DNA of 64,000 nucleotides from CAYRJD01 sp964424585 (lineage in GTDB: Bacteria; Actinomycetota; Acidimicrobiia; Acidimicrobiales; Poriferisodalaceae): NCBI GenBank assembly GCA_964424585.1, contig CAYRJD010000069.1, forward strand, positions 1-64,000, read 5' to 3'. The first letter of the stretch is position 1. Each line of letters opens with the position of its first letter. Below are positions 33,525 to 42,733 of the stretch, piece after piece. The notes below the pieces were generated by a model. The model did not search any database. It worked only from the letters and a program-made list of their open reading frames with translations, and was not told where the DNA came from. The translations under genes and the position numbers were made by a program.

Positions 33525-35593
33525 TCAGTTCGCGCCGAAGGTCAGGTGCGCGGGCTGCTTGACGCCCAGCGGCGGGCCGACGACGTCGCCCCAGCAAACG
33601 CGCGTGCCGCTGGTGCGAATGCCGCACGCATAGTTGCGGCCCACCGACACCGACGTGAAGGCGCCCACCGGCGTGCGCAGCAAGCCGCCCGGCCGACCCC
33701 AGCAGACGATCTGTCCGCCAGCTCGCACGCCGCACGAATGCGCCCACCCAGCCGAGACGTCTGTGAATGTTCCCTCGGGCGCGTCGGTTTGGCCGTCGTC
33801 GTTGTCGCCCCAGCAAACGGCCCGCCCGTCGGTGTGCACTCCGCACACGTGATCCCAGCCCGCCGACACGGTCGCATACGTGCCGGGCGGCGGACGCTCT
33901 TCGCCGTCGTGGTTCTCTCCCCAACAGACCGCTTGGCCGTCGTCGCGCACGCCGCACGAGGTGTCCCACCCTGCTGCTACCGAGGTGAACGTGCCTCTAG
34001 GTGGGTCCGTCTGGCCGTCGTCGTTGCGACCCCAGCAAGCGACGCTGCCGTCGTCGCGCAGCGCGCACGAGTGGTTCCAGCCCACCGCCACCTGGGTGAA
34101 CGTGCCCTCGGGTGCGTCGAGCTGGCCGTCGCCGTGGTAGCCCCAGCAGGTCACAGTGCCGTCGGCGCGCACGCCGCACGAGTGGCTGGAGTCGGCAGCG
34201 ACCGAGATGAACTCACCGCTCAGCTCGTTCGTCTGGCCCTGCGTGTTCGGGCCCCAGCAGTCGAGCGAACGGTCGCGACGCAACTCACACGTGTGGCCGC
34301 TGCCGACGCTGACTGCCGTCAGCGCCGATGACGCGTCCGCAAGCGCGACCTCGCCCCAGCACACGACCGACCCGCTGACCCGCGCCGCGCACGAGTGGTT
34401 CCACCCCACCGAGACGTCGGTGAACGAGCCCGACGGCGAGTTCACCAGACCCCCGGCTCGCCCCCAGCACACCAGCGACGCGTCGATGCGAATGCCGCAC
34501 GAGTGATGCCACCCAGCCGAGACATCCATGAACGTTCCCTCCGGCGCGTCTGACTTGCCGTCGAGGCGTTCACCCCAGCACACCGCTCGTCCGTCGGTGC
34601 GCACGCCGCAGGTGTGATCCCAGCCGGCAGACACCATCTTGTAGGTGCCGCCAGGCGGCACTCGTTCGCCGTTTTGATTTTCGCCCCAGCAGGTGATGCG
34701 CCCGGTGGTGCGCAGCCCACACGTGTGATCCCAGCCAGCCGACACCTGCGTGAACGTCACGCCCGGCGCGTTGCGCTGTCCGTCTTCGTTGGTGCCCCAG
34801 CAGAGCACCCGACCGTCTGCGCGCACCGCGCACGAGTGATCCCAGCCCACCGACACCTGGGCAAACCGTCCCTCTGGCGGGCTCGCCTGCCCGTCGGCGT
34901 TGTTGCCCCAACACGCGAGGCGGCCGTCGGTGCGCACACCGCACGAGTGGTTGGAGTCGGCCGACACCGATCTGAACGTGCCCGACAAAGCACGCGCCTG
35001 GCCCTCGTTGTTGTTGCCCCAGCACTCTGCCTTGCCGCTAGCTCGCAGTCCGCACGTGTGCGCGCTGCCAGCAGACACCGAGATGAACGGCGCCGCTTGC
35101 GCGACCGGCGGGTTGGCGTCGCTGCGCGATGAGGGCGCGGTGCTCGCGGTGAGCTGGACGACGTTCGCGCTCGGGTCAGCCGCTAGCGCGCCGACGATGC
35201 GGGCGGTATGCCAACGGTCGACGCCGCCTACGCGCACCATCGCACGACCGCGCAGCTTCGCAGACGCAACCGCGGCGGTGCCGCCCACCACGAAACCGCC
35301 GTCGCGCGCTTCGTCGAGCCGCGCCCGCTGCGCGGCATCCATCTGCTCGTCGCGCGCGCCCGCCAGCACGATGCACGTGGTGTCGAGCGCAGAGGCCAGC
35401 ATCACCGCCGAGTAGACGTCCGACTGCGACGTGGCGTCTGACGCCACCAAGATCGGCACCTGACCGGCGCAGCTGGCCTCGGTGCCCGGCGGCAACGCGA
35501 CCGACTGCGCACCAGCCACAGCAGCAAACAAGGTCACCAGAAGAGCTAGCGAGGAACCCCCCCCCGCACAACCAGCCGCGTCAAACTTCGCAC
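33525..35593 (-). CDS. CWB2 + 14 RCC1-like repeats, signal peptide disrupted by a G9 tract (phase OFF)
   Basis: GTG 35593 has a GAAGGAG ribosome binding site 8-9 bases upstream and begins MRSLTRLVVRGG. The nine G at 35557-35565 put it into a TAG four codons later. Ten G would read RGGGSSLALLVTLFAAVAGAQ, a clear signal peptide, then a CWB2-like domain (QVPILVASDATSQSDVYSAVML to VGGVDRWHTARIVGALA) and 14 RCC1-like units, 689 residues. Reading in the present frame needs an ATG at 35624 that lies upstream of the ribosome binding site and encodes a charged, unlikely N-terminus. Units 6, 7 and 13 are shortened or lack the NxxGQ segment, but all 14 keep both Cys. Same design as the genes at 26851 and 63565. 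Confidence 0.7.
35557..35565 (-). repeat. Poly-G(9) tract in signal-peptide codons, candidate phase-variation switch
   Basis: Nine C on the plus strand, 29-37 bases into the gene starting at 35593. 7 or 10 G would give an open frame. Confidence 0.85.
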
Positions 35594-35643
35594 GTCGGTG
35601 ATCTCCTTCGTTACGGAGCGGCAAGCACGAATGCCACCCTTAG

Positions 35644-35717
35644 TGGCGGGGGCAGGATTTGAACCTGCGACCTTCGGGTTATGAGCCCGACGAGCTTCCG
35701 AACTGCTCCACCCCGCT
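35644..35717 (-). tRNA. tRNA-fMet (CAT), initiator type
   Basis: A 74-nt cloverleaf. The acceptor AGCGGGG/CCCCGCC has an unpaired 1:72 position (A-C), the D arm GAGC...GCTC is intact, the anticodon arm TCGGG-CTCATAA-CCCGA carries CAT, and the T arm is GCAGG-TTCAAAT-CCTGC. The three G-C pairs next to the anticodon loop and the 1:72 mismatch are initiator features. CCA is not encoded. Confidence 0.95.
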
Positions 35718-35787
35718 AGGCGCAGTCTAAGGGGGTCGCCGCCGCGATCAAAACTCGCGAGCGTGCGGTCGTGTCGAGCGGCCGCTC

Positions 35788-36471
35788 TCAGTCGACGCTC
35801 ACCGGCGGGGTGGTCTCGCTCGCCCGCTCCCAAATGACCTCATCCGGCACGGCCATCGTGCGTTCGTACACCTCGACGGGGTGCATCGTGTAGGGGTCGC
35901 CGTCGACCGCAGGCTGAGCGACCGGCGCTGACGGACGCTCGAACGGCGCGGGGTGCTTCAGCCGCTCGGCTTCCTCCGCCGTGATGCCGGCGAGGTCGCG
36001 CACCTCAGGGTCCACCCACTGCTCCGCCGGTATCGCCGTGCCGCACGCGACCTCCAGCGACAGCCCTTCAGGACCGCCGAAGTAAATCGACTGAACGAAC
36101 CCGTGGTCGATCGGGCCCATCACCTGCACGCCGCGGCTGCGAATGCGGTCGCGCATCTCAAGCAGCTCATCGAAGGTGTCGACGTGAAGCGCTACGTGCT
36201 GCATCGCGCCGCGGGTGACAGGCGCCCCCGGGTTGCCCGCGTGCGTGACGCCGTACTCGATGTCTTTGCCGTTGTCGGGGTGCTGCACGAACGCGACGTA
36301 GCTGTCGTGCGCCAGCTCGACGAAGCCGTGGAACGTGGCCTCCACGCCGTGCATCCAGTAGAGCGCCTTGAGCGGGCAGCCGAGCACGTCGCTCCAATAC
36401 TCGAGCTGCGCTTTCATGTCGCAGGTGGAGATCGCGAGGTGGTTCACGCCGCGAGGATGAAGGGTCGTCAT
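35788..36471 (-). CDS. VOC-family (glyoxalase/extradiol dioxygenase fold) protein
   Basis: A 227-residue two-module VOC protein. Likely metal ligands are His11 (GVNHLAIST), His92 (MQHVALHV) and Glu140 (GLSLEVACG), the 2-His-1-carboxylate pattern of ring-cleaving dioxygenases and related enzymes. The C-terminal ~80 residues (Pro-rich, PAPFERPSAPVAQP) form an extension outside the fold. A ribosome binding site (AAGGAGG) precedes the ATG. It could act on an aromatic compound, but no neighbouring degradation genes support a specific substrate. Confidence 0.8.
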   Translation of the reverse strand: MTTLHPRGVNHLAISTCDMKAQLEYWSDVLGCPLKALYWMHGVEATFHGFVELAHDSYVAFVQHPDNGKDIEYGVTHAGNPGAPVTRGAMQHVALHVDTFDELLEMRDRIRSRGVQVMGPIDHGFVQSIYFGGPEGLSLEVACGTAIPAEQWVDPEVRDLAGITAEEAERLKHPAPFERPSAPVAQPAVDGDPYTMHPVEVYERTMAVPDEVIWERASETTPPVSVD

Positions 36472-36552
36472 CGGTCTGACCTCCTTACGGGTCGGCTCGT
36501 CGTGTCCGAACTTAGCGACTGTCTCGCTGCGCCGAAGCCCGGGCCCGACCCG

Positions 36553-38583
36553 CTAGCCGCAGCCGCGCACGTTTCCGTAGCGGTTGGTGAAGGTGTCGTC
36601 TTCGCTGCTGCCGTTGGCGTATGTGCGGGTGCGGGTGGTCTCAACCTTGCACCATCCACGTTGGCTGGTCGCCTGCGGCGAAGCGACGGCGGCACGGCAC
36701 GCGTCTGACGTCGGGTTGCGGCACGGTTCGTCAGACCAGACGAACGACGTCGGCTCGGGCGTAACCCAGACGTTCTTGGTCGAGTAGATGTCGACGGTGA
36801 TCGACGTGGGCGTGTAGCGAGTCCACAGCAGCACGCCGTAGTCGGTGTTGTTTCGGAGGCGGAGGTCGGGCCCGCCCTTGTAGTTGATCGTCGCCTCGCG
36901 CCCGAACGGGTAGCGCGGGAAATACAGCGAGTGCATCTGGTAGAGCGGAATGTCTAGGCCCGCGAAGAACGCCGCGTTGAACGCGGTGGTCGCGAACTGC
37001 GACACGCCACCGCCGATGCCGACGCCCAGGCCGCCGCTCTCGTGCGAGATGACGCCACCAGGCACGAAGCCCTTGTGCCACGTGCGCTGCCCCACGTGAG
37101 CGTTGAGCGAAAAGGTCACGCCCGGCGCGACGACGGTGCCGCGCACGAGGTCTGCCATGCGCTGGATGTTGGTGACGCGGCTCGGGTAGGGCTCGTCTTT
37201 GTGTGGCGTGGTAAACGTCGCCACCCGTTCGACGATGCCGAGCGCGGACAGCCGCGCATGCTCTTCAACCGAGATCGCGGGCATCCCGTCGAGGGTGAGC
37301 GTGCCGCCGACGTCGTTGACGAGCATGTCGATGAGACGCTGCGTCGACTCGGGAGTGCAGCACTTGATGTGCCCGTCGGCGTTCACGATCTTCGGCACGC
37401 CGGTGGGGTCTGACGAGTAGTCGATGGTGAACACGGCGGGCCCGTCAGGGCTGCTCGTGTCGTTGAACAGCTCAGCCAAGCTCGCTTGAACTGTCGCCGG
37501 GTCTATCTCGATGCGCGCACCTTCGCCCGAGCCGTCCAGTCGAAGCCACGAGTTGACCCGCGCGATCGTCAGCGGCCTCACCTGACCGGCGTAGCGGACA
37601 GAGCGCGGGTGGTTGAAGTGCTCGCGCGTGCCCGCGAGCGCCTGCTGCAGCGGGACGCTCGCGTCGGCCAGCAACACCGAGTTGCGCGCTACGGGAGTTC
37701 CGCCGAGCGCGGCTTCGATCGCGCGCTGGGCGACGTCGCTGCTCGGTGCTCTTGCGACCGCGCCCACGAGACGCGCGGTGTGCCAACGATTGGCGCCCGC
37801 CAGGCGGATGAGGGAAAAGTCAGCCACCTTCGCTGGCAGCACCGCCGCCTCACCGCCAACTATCCAACCGTCGCCGCCTGCTGCATCGAGGCGCGCTCGT
37901 TGCGCTGGGTCGATCGGCGCGACCCGCGCACCTGCGAGCACGATGCACGATGTGTCGAGCACACCCGCCAGCGTCGTAGCGACGTAGAGGTCAGACTGGC
38001 TCGCCACGTCGTCTGCCACCACGACCGGCGCTTGACCCGCGCAGTCGGTGTCGATGCCCGGAGGCAGGCTGACTTGTCGGCCGTCGACGGTGACCGTGGT
38101 GCCGCGTCTGGCGCTGGCTGCGCGTGCGGTCCGCGCGGTCAGCAACGCGACGTCGCCGTCCGGGTTGGCGGCGACCGCGCCCGCCAGCCGAGCGGTGTGC
38201 CAGCGGTCGACGCCGGCGAGCCGCGCCAGGTCGTGACCGTCGACCTTGCGTTCGGGCACAGCAGCCGGGCCGCCAACGACAAAGCCGTCGGGACGCGCGG
38301 CGCGCAGGCGCGCTAGCTGCGCGGGCACGATGGTGCCGTCGCGCGCGCCCGCCAGCACGACGCAGCTGGTGTCGAGCGCGCCCGCCAGCATGACCGCGGC
38401 CGACAGGTCAGCTTGCGCGGCTTCGTCAGATGCCACGACGATCGGCACCTGGCCCTCACACTCGCCTTCGGGCGGCAGCTCTTGCGCGCCAGCAGCCGGA
38501 GCGAGCGCGAAGGCCATCGCCGCTGCGACCGCCAGCGCCGCAGCCGTAAGCCCAACAGACCCAATACGCAACTTAGTCAGCAC
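36553..38583 (-). CDS. VanW-family protein with two CWB2-like domains, secreted
   Basis: GTG 38583 gives MLTKLRIGSVGLTAAALAVAAAM and a signal ending PAAGAQ. Two CWB2-like domains follow (about residues 40-145 and 175-285; LAGVDRWHTARLAGAVA and LAGANRWHTARLVGAVA). Next comes a YoaR/peptidoglycan-binding-4-like region and a VanW domain (about 465-600) with APGVTFSLNAHVG, GGGVSQFATTAFNAAFFAGL and YPFGREATI. VanW proteins accompany vancomycin-resistance and cell-wall genes; their biochemical role is unknown. Double CWB2 plus VanW suggests a wall-anchored envelope protein. The C-terminus is Cys-containing and rich in Thr and Arg. No G tract. Confidence 0.85.
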   Translation of the reverse strand: MLTKLRIGSVGLTAAALAVAAAMAFALAPAAGAQELPPEGECEGQVPIVVASDEAAQADLSAAVMLAGALDTSCVVLAGARDGTIVPAQLARLRAARPDGFVVGGPAAVPERKVDGHDLARLAGVDRWHTARLAGAVAANPDGDVALLTARTARAASARRGTTVTVDGRQVSLPPGIDTDCAGQAPVVVADDVASQSDLYVATTLAGVLDTSCIVLAGARVAPIDPAQRARLDAAGGDGWIVGGEAAVLPAKVADFSLIRLAGANRWHTARLVGAVARAPSSDVAQRAIEAALGGTPVARNSVLLADASVPLQQALAGTREHFNHPRSVRYAGQVRPLTIARVNSWLRLDGSGEGARIEIDPATVQASLAELFNDTSSPDGPAVFTIDYSSDPTGVPKIVNADGHIKCCTPESTQRLIDMLVNDVGGTLTLDGMPAISVEEHARLSALGIVERVATFTTPHKDEPYPSRVTNIQRMADLVRGTVVAPGVTFSLNAHVGQRTWHKGFVPGGVISHESGGLGVGIGGGVSQFATTAFNAAFFAGLDIPLYQMHSLYFPRYPFGREATINYKGGPDLRLRNNTDYGVLLWTRYTPTSITVDIYSTKNVWVTPEPTSFVWSDEPCRNPTSDACRAAVASPQATSQRGWCKVETTRTRTYANGSSEDDTFTNRYGNVRGCG

Positions 38584-38697
38584 AGCGCGGTTGCAACCTC
38601 TCGGCTAGGCAGTCGTGGCAACCTCCCGCAGAGTAGAGATCGAACGGCCCCCGCGCGTGGATTATCCGGCCGTCCGTCGCCGTGCGCGCGGTGCTAG

Positions 38698-40629
38698 CTA
38701 CGCACAGCCATAAGACCAACGCCACGAACAGGTGGGCGTCTGGCCGTTGACGTCGACCACGGAGACGAGATTCCAGACGTGCCGAAAGGCGTCGTATTGA
38801 CTGAAGTCTGAGCCTTCGACAGCGAACGCGTCGGATGCTCCGTCCAACTGGAATGTCAGCCCGGACAGAAGCATCGGATGGTAAAGATCTACTGAGCGCA
38901 CCGCCAAGATGAAGTTAGTGCGGGTCAGTCCGCCGGGCAGCGCAGCCGCGATGCGGAGGCTCTCAACATAGGGGTAGCCGTACCAGTAACCGGTGCCGTA
39001 GAGGGAGATCGACGCATTCAGGCCGCCCGCGTCGAGGTTGTCGTTGACCCAGGAAATGAATGGTTCGCGAATGTAGGAAGGATCGGAGGTGTCTTTGGCT
39101 CCGCCGCCGACGATCCACCAACCGTGACCAGCACCACCCGCTGGTTTCATGTATGCCTCGATGCCCTTGCACACCGACGGCGCGAAGGCCGCGTCGACGA
39201 TGTCGTTCAGGCCACTCCACTCCGCCTCCTGAACCGCCAGCAGGCAGGCGTTGCCGGCCGTCATGGAAATGAACACGTCAGGTGCGCTGGCTCTAATGGC
39301 GCTCATTTCGTTCGTGATGCGCGGTGCCGCTGGGTCGTGGCGGATGGGAATGAAGTTGGCGACGACGTCGGAGTTCTCACGCGCCCACCGCTCAAAGCCT
39401 TGCTCGTAGGACAAGCCAAAATCGTTGTCCATCACTAGACCAGCGACTGTGACGGGGAGCTGGCTAGCCAGGTTCTCCTTGATCCATTGACCCCACAACA
39501 CTGCCTCGGTGGAATAAGACAGTTGCAGGCCCGTGGTCCATGGGTGCTCACGCGGATCACCCCAGGCCGGGTGACCGGTCATCACAAATGGCTGCGGGAT
39601 GCACTCATCGTTGATCGTGTCATAGGTCGCCAACGTGTTCGGCGAGCCGAGCGTAAGAATTGAGAACACATTCTCACGCTCAATCAGATCGTCTACGAAC
39701 TCGATCGTGCGTGCGGCGACGTACGCGTCATCGCGCACGACCAGCACCACGTCACGCGTGGATCCGTCCGGAAAGGTCAGCGGGTCATTCTCATTCACCC
39801 AGTTCAAGTAGTTATTCCACCCGACAGCAATGTTGCCGTACGCCGCCAACGCGCCAGACTGCGCCGTCGTGTGGCCGATACGAATCTGGCTGCCCGTGAT
39901 GCCGCCAGTGTTGTTCCAATCGGCGGGGCATGCCCTGAGATCGACCTCGAAACCAGCCGGGCCGCGCAGCACACCGTCCGCGCCGATGCCGTACTCGCCA
40001 GCATTGATCTTCGCGGTCAACTCGTTCACAATCCGCTCGCGACGTTCACGCGCCAACCTGAAGATGCAGCCGACGTCGTTGCACGCGGCCGCAGCGGCTG
40101 CGTTGGCATCAACGGCCGGCGTCGCCTGAGACTGACGAAGCCCTGACGAGACCCGACCAGCGGTGCCGCTAGCCACAGCGGACGGCGCGGTAGCCGCCGT
40201 CAACGCGGCGACGTTGCCCCGGGGATTGGCTGCGACCGCACCGACGAGACGAGCGGTGTGCCATCGGTCAACGCCGCCTAAGCGCTTCAAATTGAAGCCA
40301 GCGGTTTTCCAATCAGGCACCGCAGCTGTGCCGCCGACGACCCAGCCTGAGGCGTTCGCTGCGACCAAGCGTCGCCGTTGGACAGGTTCCATCGCGTCGC
40401 CTCTGGGGCCAGCGAGCACGACGCAGCTGGTGTCGAGCACACCGGCCAACATCACCGCGGCGTAGATGTCAGACTGCGCGGCGGCATCCGAACCAACGAC
40501 AATCGGCACCTGACCCGCGCAGTCACTATCTGTCCCCGGCGGCAGCACCTGCGCCCCCGCAGCGCCGCCGCCAGTCAACACCAGCAGCGCGGCTCCAGCC
40601 AGCACGAACAACTTCATCAACCAGCGCAC
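38698..40629 (-). CDS. CWB2 domain fused to a branched-chain-amino-acid-type substrate-binding protein
   Basis: GTG 40629 has TGGAGG 8 bases upstream and begins MRWLMKLFVLAGAALLVL with a signal ending GGAAGAQ. One CWB2-like domain (QVPIVVGSDAAAQSDIYAAVML to LGGVDRWHTARLVGAVA) is followed from about residue 225 by a periplasmic-binding-protein fold of the Peripla_BP_6 type: GITGSQIRIGHTTAQSGALAAYG, FVMTGHPAWG, VAGLVMDNDFGLSYEQGFERWA. Such proteins bind amino acids, amides or similar ligands for ABC import. No permease or ATPase genes are nearby, so it may work as a wall-attached ligand sensor or feed a transporter elsewhere. The fusion is unusual. Confidence 0.82.
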   Translation of the reverse strand: MRWLMKLFVLAGAALLVLTGGGAAGAQVLPPGTDSDCAGQVPIVVGSDAAAQSDIYAAVMLAGVLDTSCVVLAGPRGDAMEPVQRRRLVAANASGWVVGGTAAVPDWKTAGFNLKRLGGVDRWHTARLVGAVAANPRGNVAALTAATAPSAVASGTAGRVSSGLRQSQATPAVDANAAAAAACNDVGCIFRLARERRERIVNELTAKINAGEYGIGADGVLRGPAGFEVDLRACPADWNNTGGITGSQIRIGHTTAQSGALAAYGNIAVGWNNYLNWVNENDPLTFPDGSTRDVVLVVRDDAYVAARTIEFVDDLIERENVFSILTLGSPNTLATYDTINDECIPQPFVMTGHPAWGDPREHPWTTGLQLSYSTEAVLWGQWIKENLASQLPVTVAGLVMDNDFGLSYEQGFERWARENSDVVANFIPIRHDPAAPRITNEMSAIRASAPDVFISMTAGNACLLAVQEAEWSGLNDIVDAAFAPSVCKGIEAYMKPAGGAGHGWWIVGGGAKDTSDPSYIREPFISWVNDNLDAGGLNASISLYGTGYWYGYPYVESLRIAAALPGGLTRTNFILAVRSVDLYHPMLLSGLTFQLDGASDAFAVEGSDFSQYDAFRHVWNLVSVVDVNGQTPTCSWRWSYGCA

Positions 40630-40702
40630 GAACGCAACCTCCAACGGTCGGCAAGCGGACGCAACACTATGTCAGCGGTGCCGGCAAGGACACATCGAGC
40701 CG

Positions 40703-41968
40703 CTAGGCGGAGGTTGCAAGGGGTGGTTCGGGGGCGAGGGTGCGGAGGCCCGAGAGGAAGGCGACGGCGGCGCAGCTGAGCACGAGGGCGGCGACGAGGG
40801 GGATGGTGTAGCTGCCGGTGGCATCGTGCACCCAGCCGGTGACCGGCGGGCCGACGAGCGCGCCCAAGCCTTGGGTTGTGTAGAACAAGCCCATCAGCGA
40901 GCCCAGCCCGACGGTGCCGAAGCGTTCGGCCAGCACGAGCGGGCTGATCGCGACGAAGCTGCCGTAGCCGATGCCCAGCACGACGCTGAACGCCACCAGC
41001 ATCAGCACCGAGTGACCGGCTAGCAGCCAGATCACGTAGCTCACCGGATAGAGGAATATTCCAAACCGATAGAGCACGAACGCGCCCATGCGGTTCGTCA
41101 GCGCTCCGAAGCCCACCCGCGACACGATGCTCGCGCCGCCCAGCAATCCCAGCAGGCTCGCTGCGGCGACCGACGCCACGCCACGCTCTTGCGCATACTG
41201 CACCAAGAAGACAAAGGGAATGAACAGCGCCAGCCCCGAGCACTGCGCGCCCAGCCACAGCCGCCAGAAAAAGCGCGACCGCAGCGCCCGACACCACACG
41301 CCTCGCACCCGGCCCGCCACGCCGGGCGGCCTGCCGACCGCCATCACGCACAGCAACAAGATCGCGCCGCCGACCACGGCGAAGATGCGGTAGGTGTCGC
41401 GCCAGCCGTACGTGTCGACCAAGTGCGCGGAGAGCGGCGTGATCACCATTCCGCCGACGCCGATGCCCGCCGCGGCGATGCCGACCGCCAGCGCCCTGCC
41501 TCGCTCGAACCACCCAGAAAGCGATGCCACCAACGGGATGTAGCCGCACGCCGCCGCGACGCCCGCGCCGATGCCGTAGGTGACGTAGCCGACCGTCAGC
41601 GACGTCACCTCACTGGTCGCCCACAGCCCGCCCGTTAGCGACACCGCGCCGCCCAGCAGCACCAGCCGCGGGCCAACTCGGTCGACCAGCTTGCCGGTGA
41701 TGAGGCTCAGCCAAAACAGCAAGCACGTGGTGATGCCGAACACGACCGCCGTCTCGCCCTTGCCGGTGCCGAACTCGGTCGTCATCTCATCGAGGAACAC
41801 GCCGAAGCTGTAGATGACCCCCAGCGTCACCATCGACGCGCCGAACGTGCCGGCTACCACCACCCACGCGCGCGGCGAGTCGGTGCGTGCGCTCGACGTG
41901 GCTGGGGCCACCGGCTCGACCGCGAAAACCGCGGGCGCGGGGCCAGCCCTCGTCGCAAGCTGCGTCAC
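40703..41968 (-). CDS. MFS transporter (oxalate/monocarboxylate-type)
   Basis: A 421-residue protein with about 12 hydrophobic segments. WVVVAGTFGASMVTLGVIYSFGVFLDEM is typical of the oxalate:formate antiporter/monocarboxylate branch of the major facilitator superfamily. GKLVDRVGPR is the loop 2-3 motif, and FERGRALAVGIAAAGIGVGG is conserved in that branch. GTG 41968 overlaps the PIG-L stop (GTGA), so the pair is translationally coupled. The substrate is probably a small organic anion (inference). Confidence 0.85.
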   Translation of the reverse strand: MTQLATRAGPAPAVFAVEPVAPATSSARTDSPRAWVVVAGTFGASMVTLGVIYSFGVFLDEMTTEFGTGKGETAVVFGITTCLLFWLSLITGKLVDRVGPRLVLLGGAVSLTGGLWATSEVTSLTVGYVTYGIGAGVAAACGYIPLVASLSGWFERGRALAVGIAAAGIGVGGMVITPLSAHLVDTYGWRDTYRIFAVVGGAILLLCVMAVGRPPGVAGRVRGVWCRALRSRFFWRLWLGAQCSGLALFIPFVFLVQYAQERGVASVAAASLLGLLGGASIVSRVGFGALTNRMGAFVLYRFGIFLYPVSYVIWLLAGHSVLMLVAFSVVLGIGYGSFVAISPLVLAERFGTVGLGSLMGLFYTTQGLGALVGPPVTGWVHDATGSYTIPLVAALVLSCAAVAFLSGLRTLAPEPPLATSA

Positions 41969-42705
41969 GTCGCGGCGATGACGCGAAATGCCTCCGCGAG
42001 CCGTCCTTCGCTCATGCCCCCCTTTGCCGCCGTCTCGCTCGCCCAGGTGCGCAGGCGGCCCTCGAGGTCGTCCATCTCGGCGGTCTGGCTGACGTGAGCA
42101 CGCAGCGCACGCACTTTCGCGTCGAACGTGTCGGTGATGTCGACGTAGCGATTCGGCTCGGCGCCGAACAGCCACAGCTCGCTCACCGTGTGCGGCGCGA
42201 GTCCGTCCTCTAGCAGCTCGCCAAATGTGCGCGGGTTGCGCGAATCTGGATACACCGCGGCCACCGTCGCCCGCGCCACCGCCAAATGATCTGGGTGGAC
42301 GAAGTACACGCGATCCCAGTCGGCATCTGGCGACTGCGTCACCACCACCTCCGGCCGAACCCGCCGGATGACCGCCGCGATGTCGCGCCGCAAACCCAGC
42401 GTCGCCTCCACGGTGCCGTCGGGATGGCCCAGCCAGTGCAGCTCGCTAACCCCCACTTCGGCCGCAGCGGCTGTCTGCTCGGCTTGTCGCAGCGCCGCCA
42501 AGTCGGCAGCCGCGTGCGTCAAGTCGTCGTCGCCGCCCTCGCCGCTGGTCGCCAGGCAATACGCGACGCGCGTGCCAGCAGCGGTGAGCGCGGCCACCGA
42601 TCCGGCGCTGCCGAAGTCGATGTCGTCGGGGTGCGCCACCACCCACAAGGCGCTCTCGGGCGCGTCGACGAAACCTTCGCTCGTGCGCAGCTGACGCTCA
42701 GCCAC
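41965..42705 (-). CDS. PIG-L / LmbE-family N-acetylglucosaminyl deacetylase-like protein
   Basis: Zinc-dependent deacetylase fold: VVAHPDDIDFGSAG carries the AHPDD motif, and VYFVHPDHLAVA carries the HPDH metal ligand. In actinobacteria members include MshB (mycothiol synthesis) and Mca (mycothiol-conjugate amidase); this ~246-residue form is short for either, so the substrate is open. I chose GTG 42705, which follows the UPF0182 stop by 28 bp; the frame is open further upstream into that gene. It overlaps the transporter start by 4 bp. Confidence 0.85.
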   Translation of the reverse strand: MAERQLRTSEGFVDAPESALWVVAHPDDIDFGSAGSVAALTAAGTRVAYCLATSGEGGDDDLTHAAADLAALRQAEQTAAAAEVGVSELHWLGHPDGTVEATLGLRRDIAAVIRRVRPEVVVTQSPDADWDRVYFVHPDHLAVARATVAAVYPDSRNPRTFGELLEDGLAPHTVSELWLFGAEPNRYVDITDTFDAKVRALRAHVSQTAEMDDLEGRLRTWASETAAKGGMSEGRLAEAFRVIAAT

Positions 42706-42733
42706 GCTGTCGCTCAGCCATGTCGTCGCTCGC

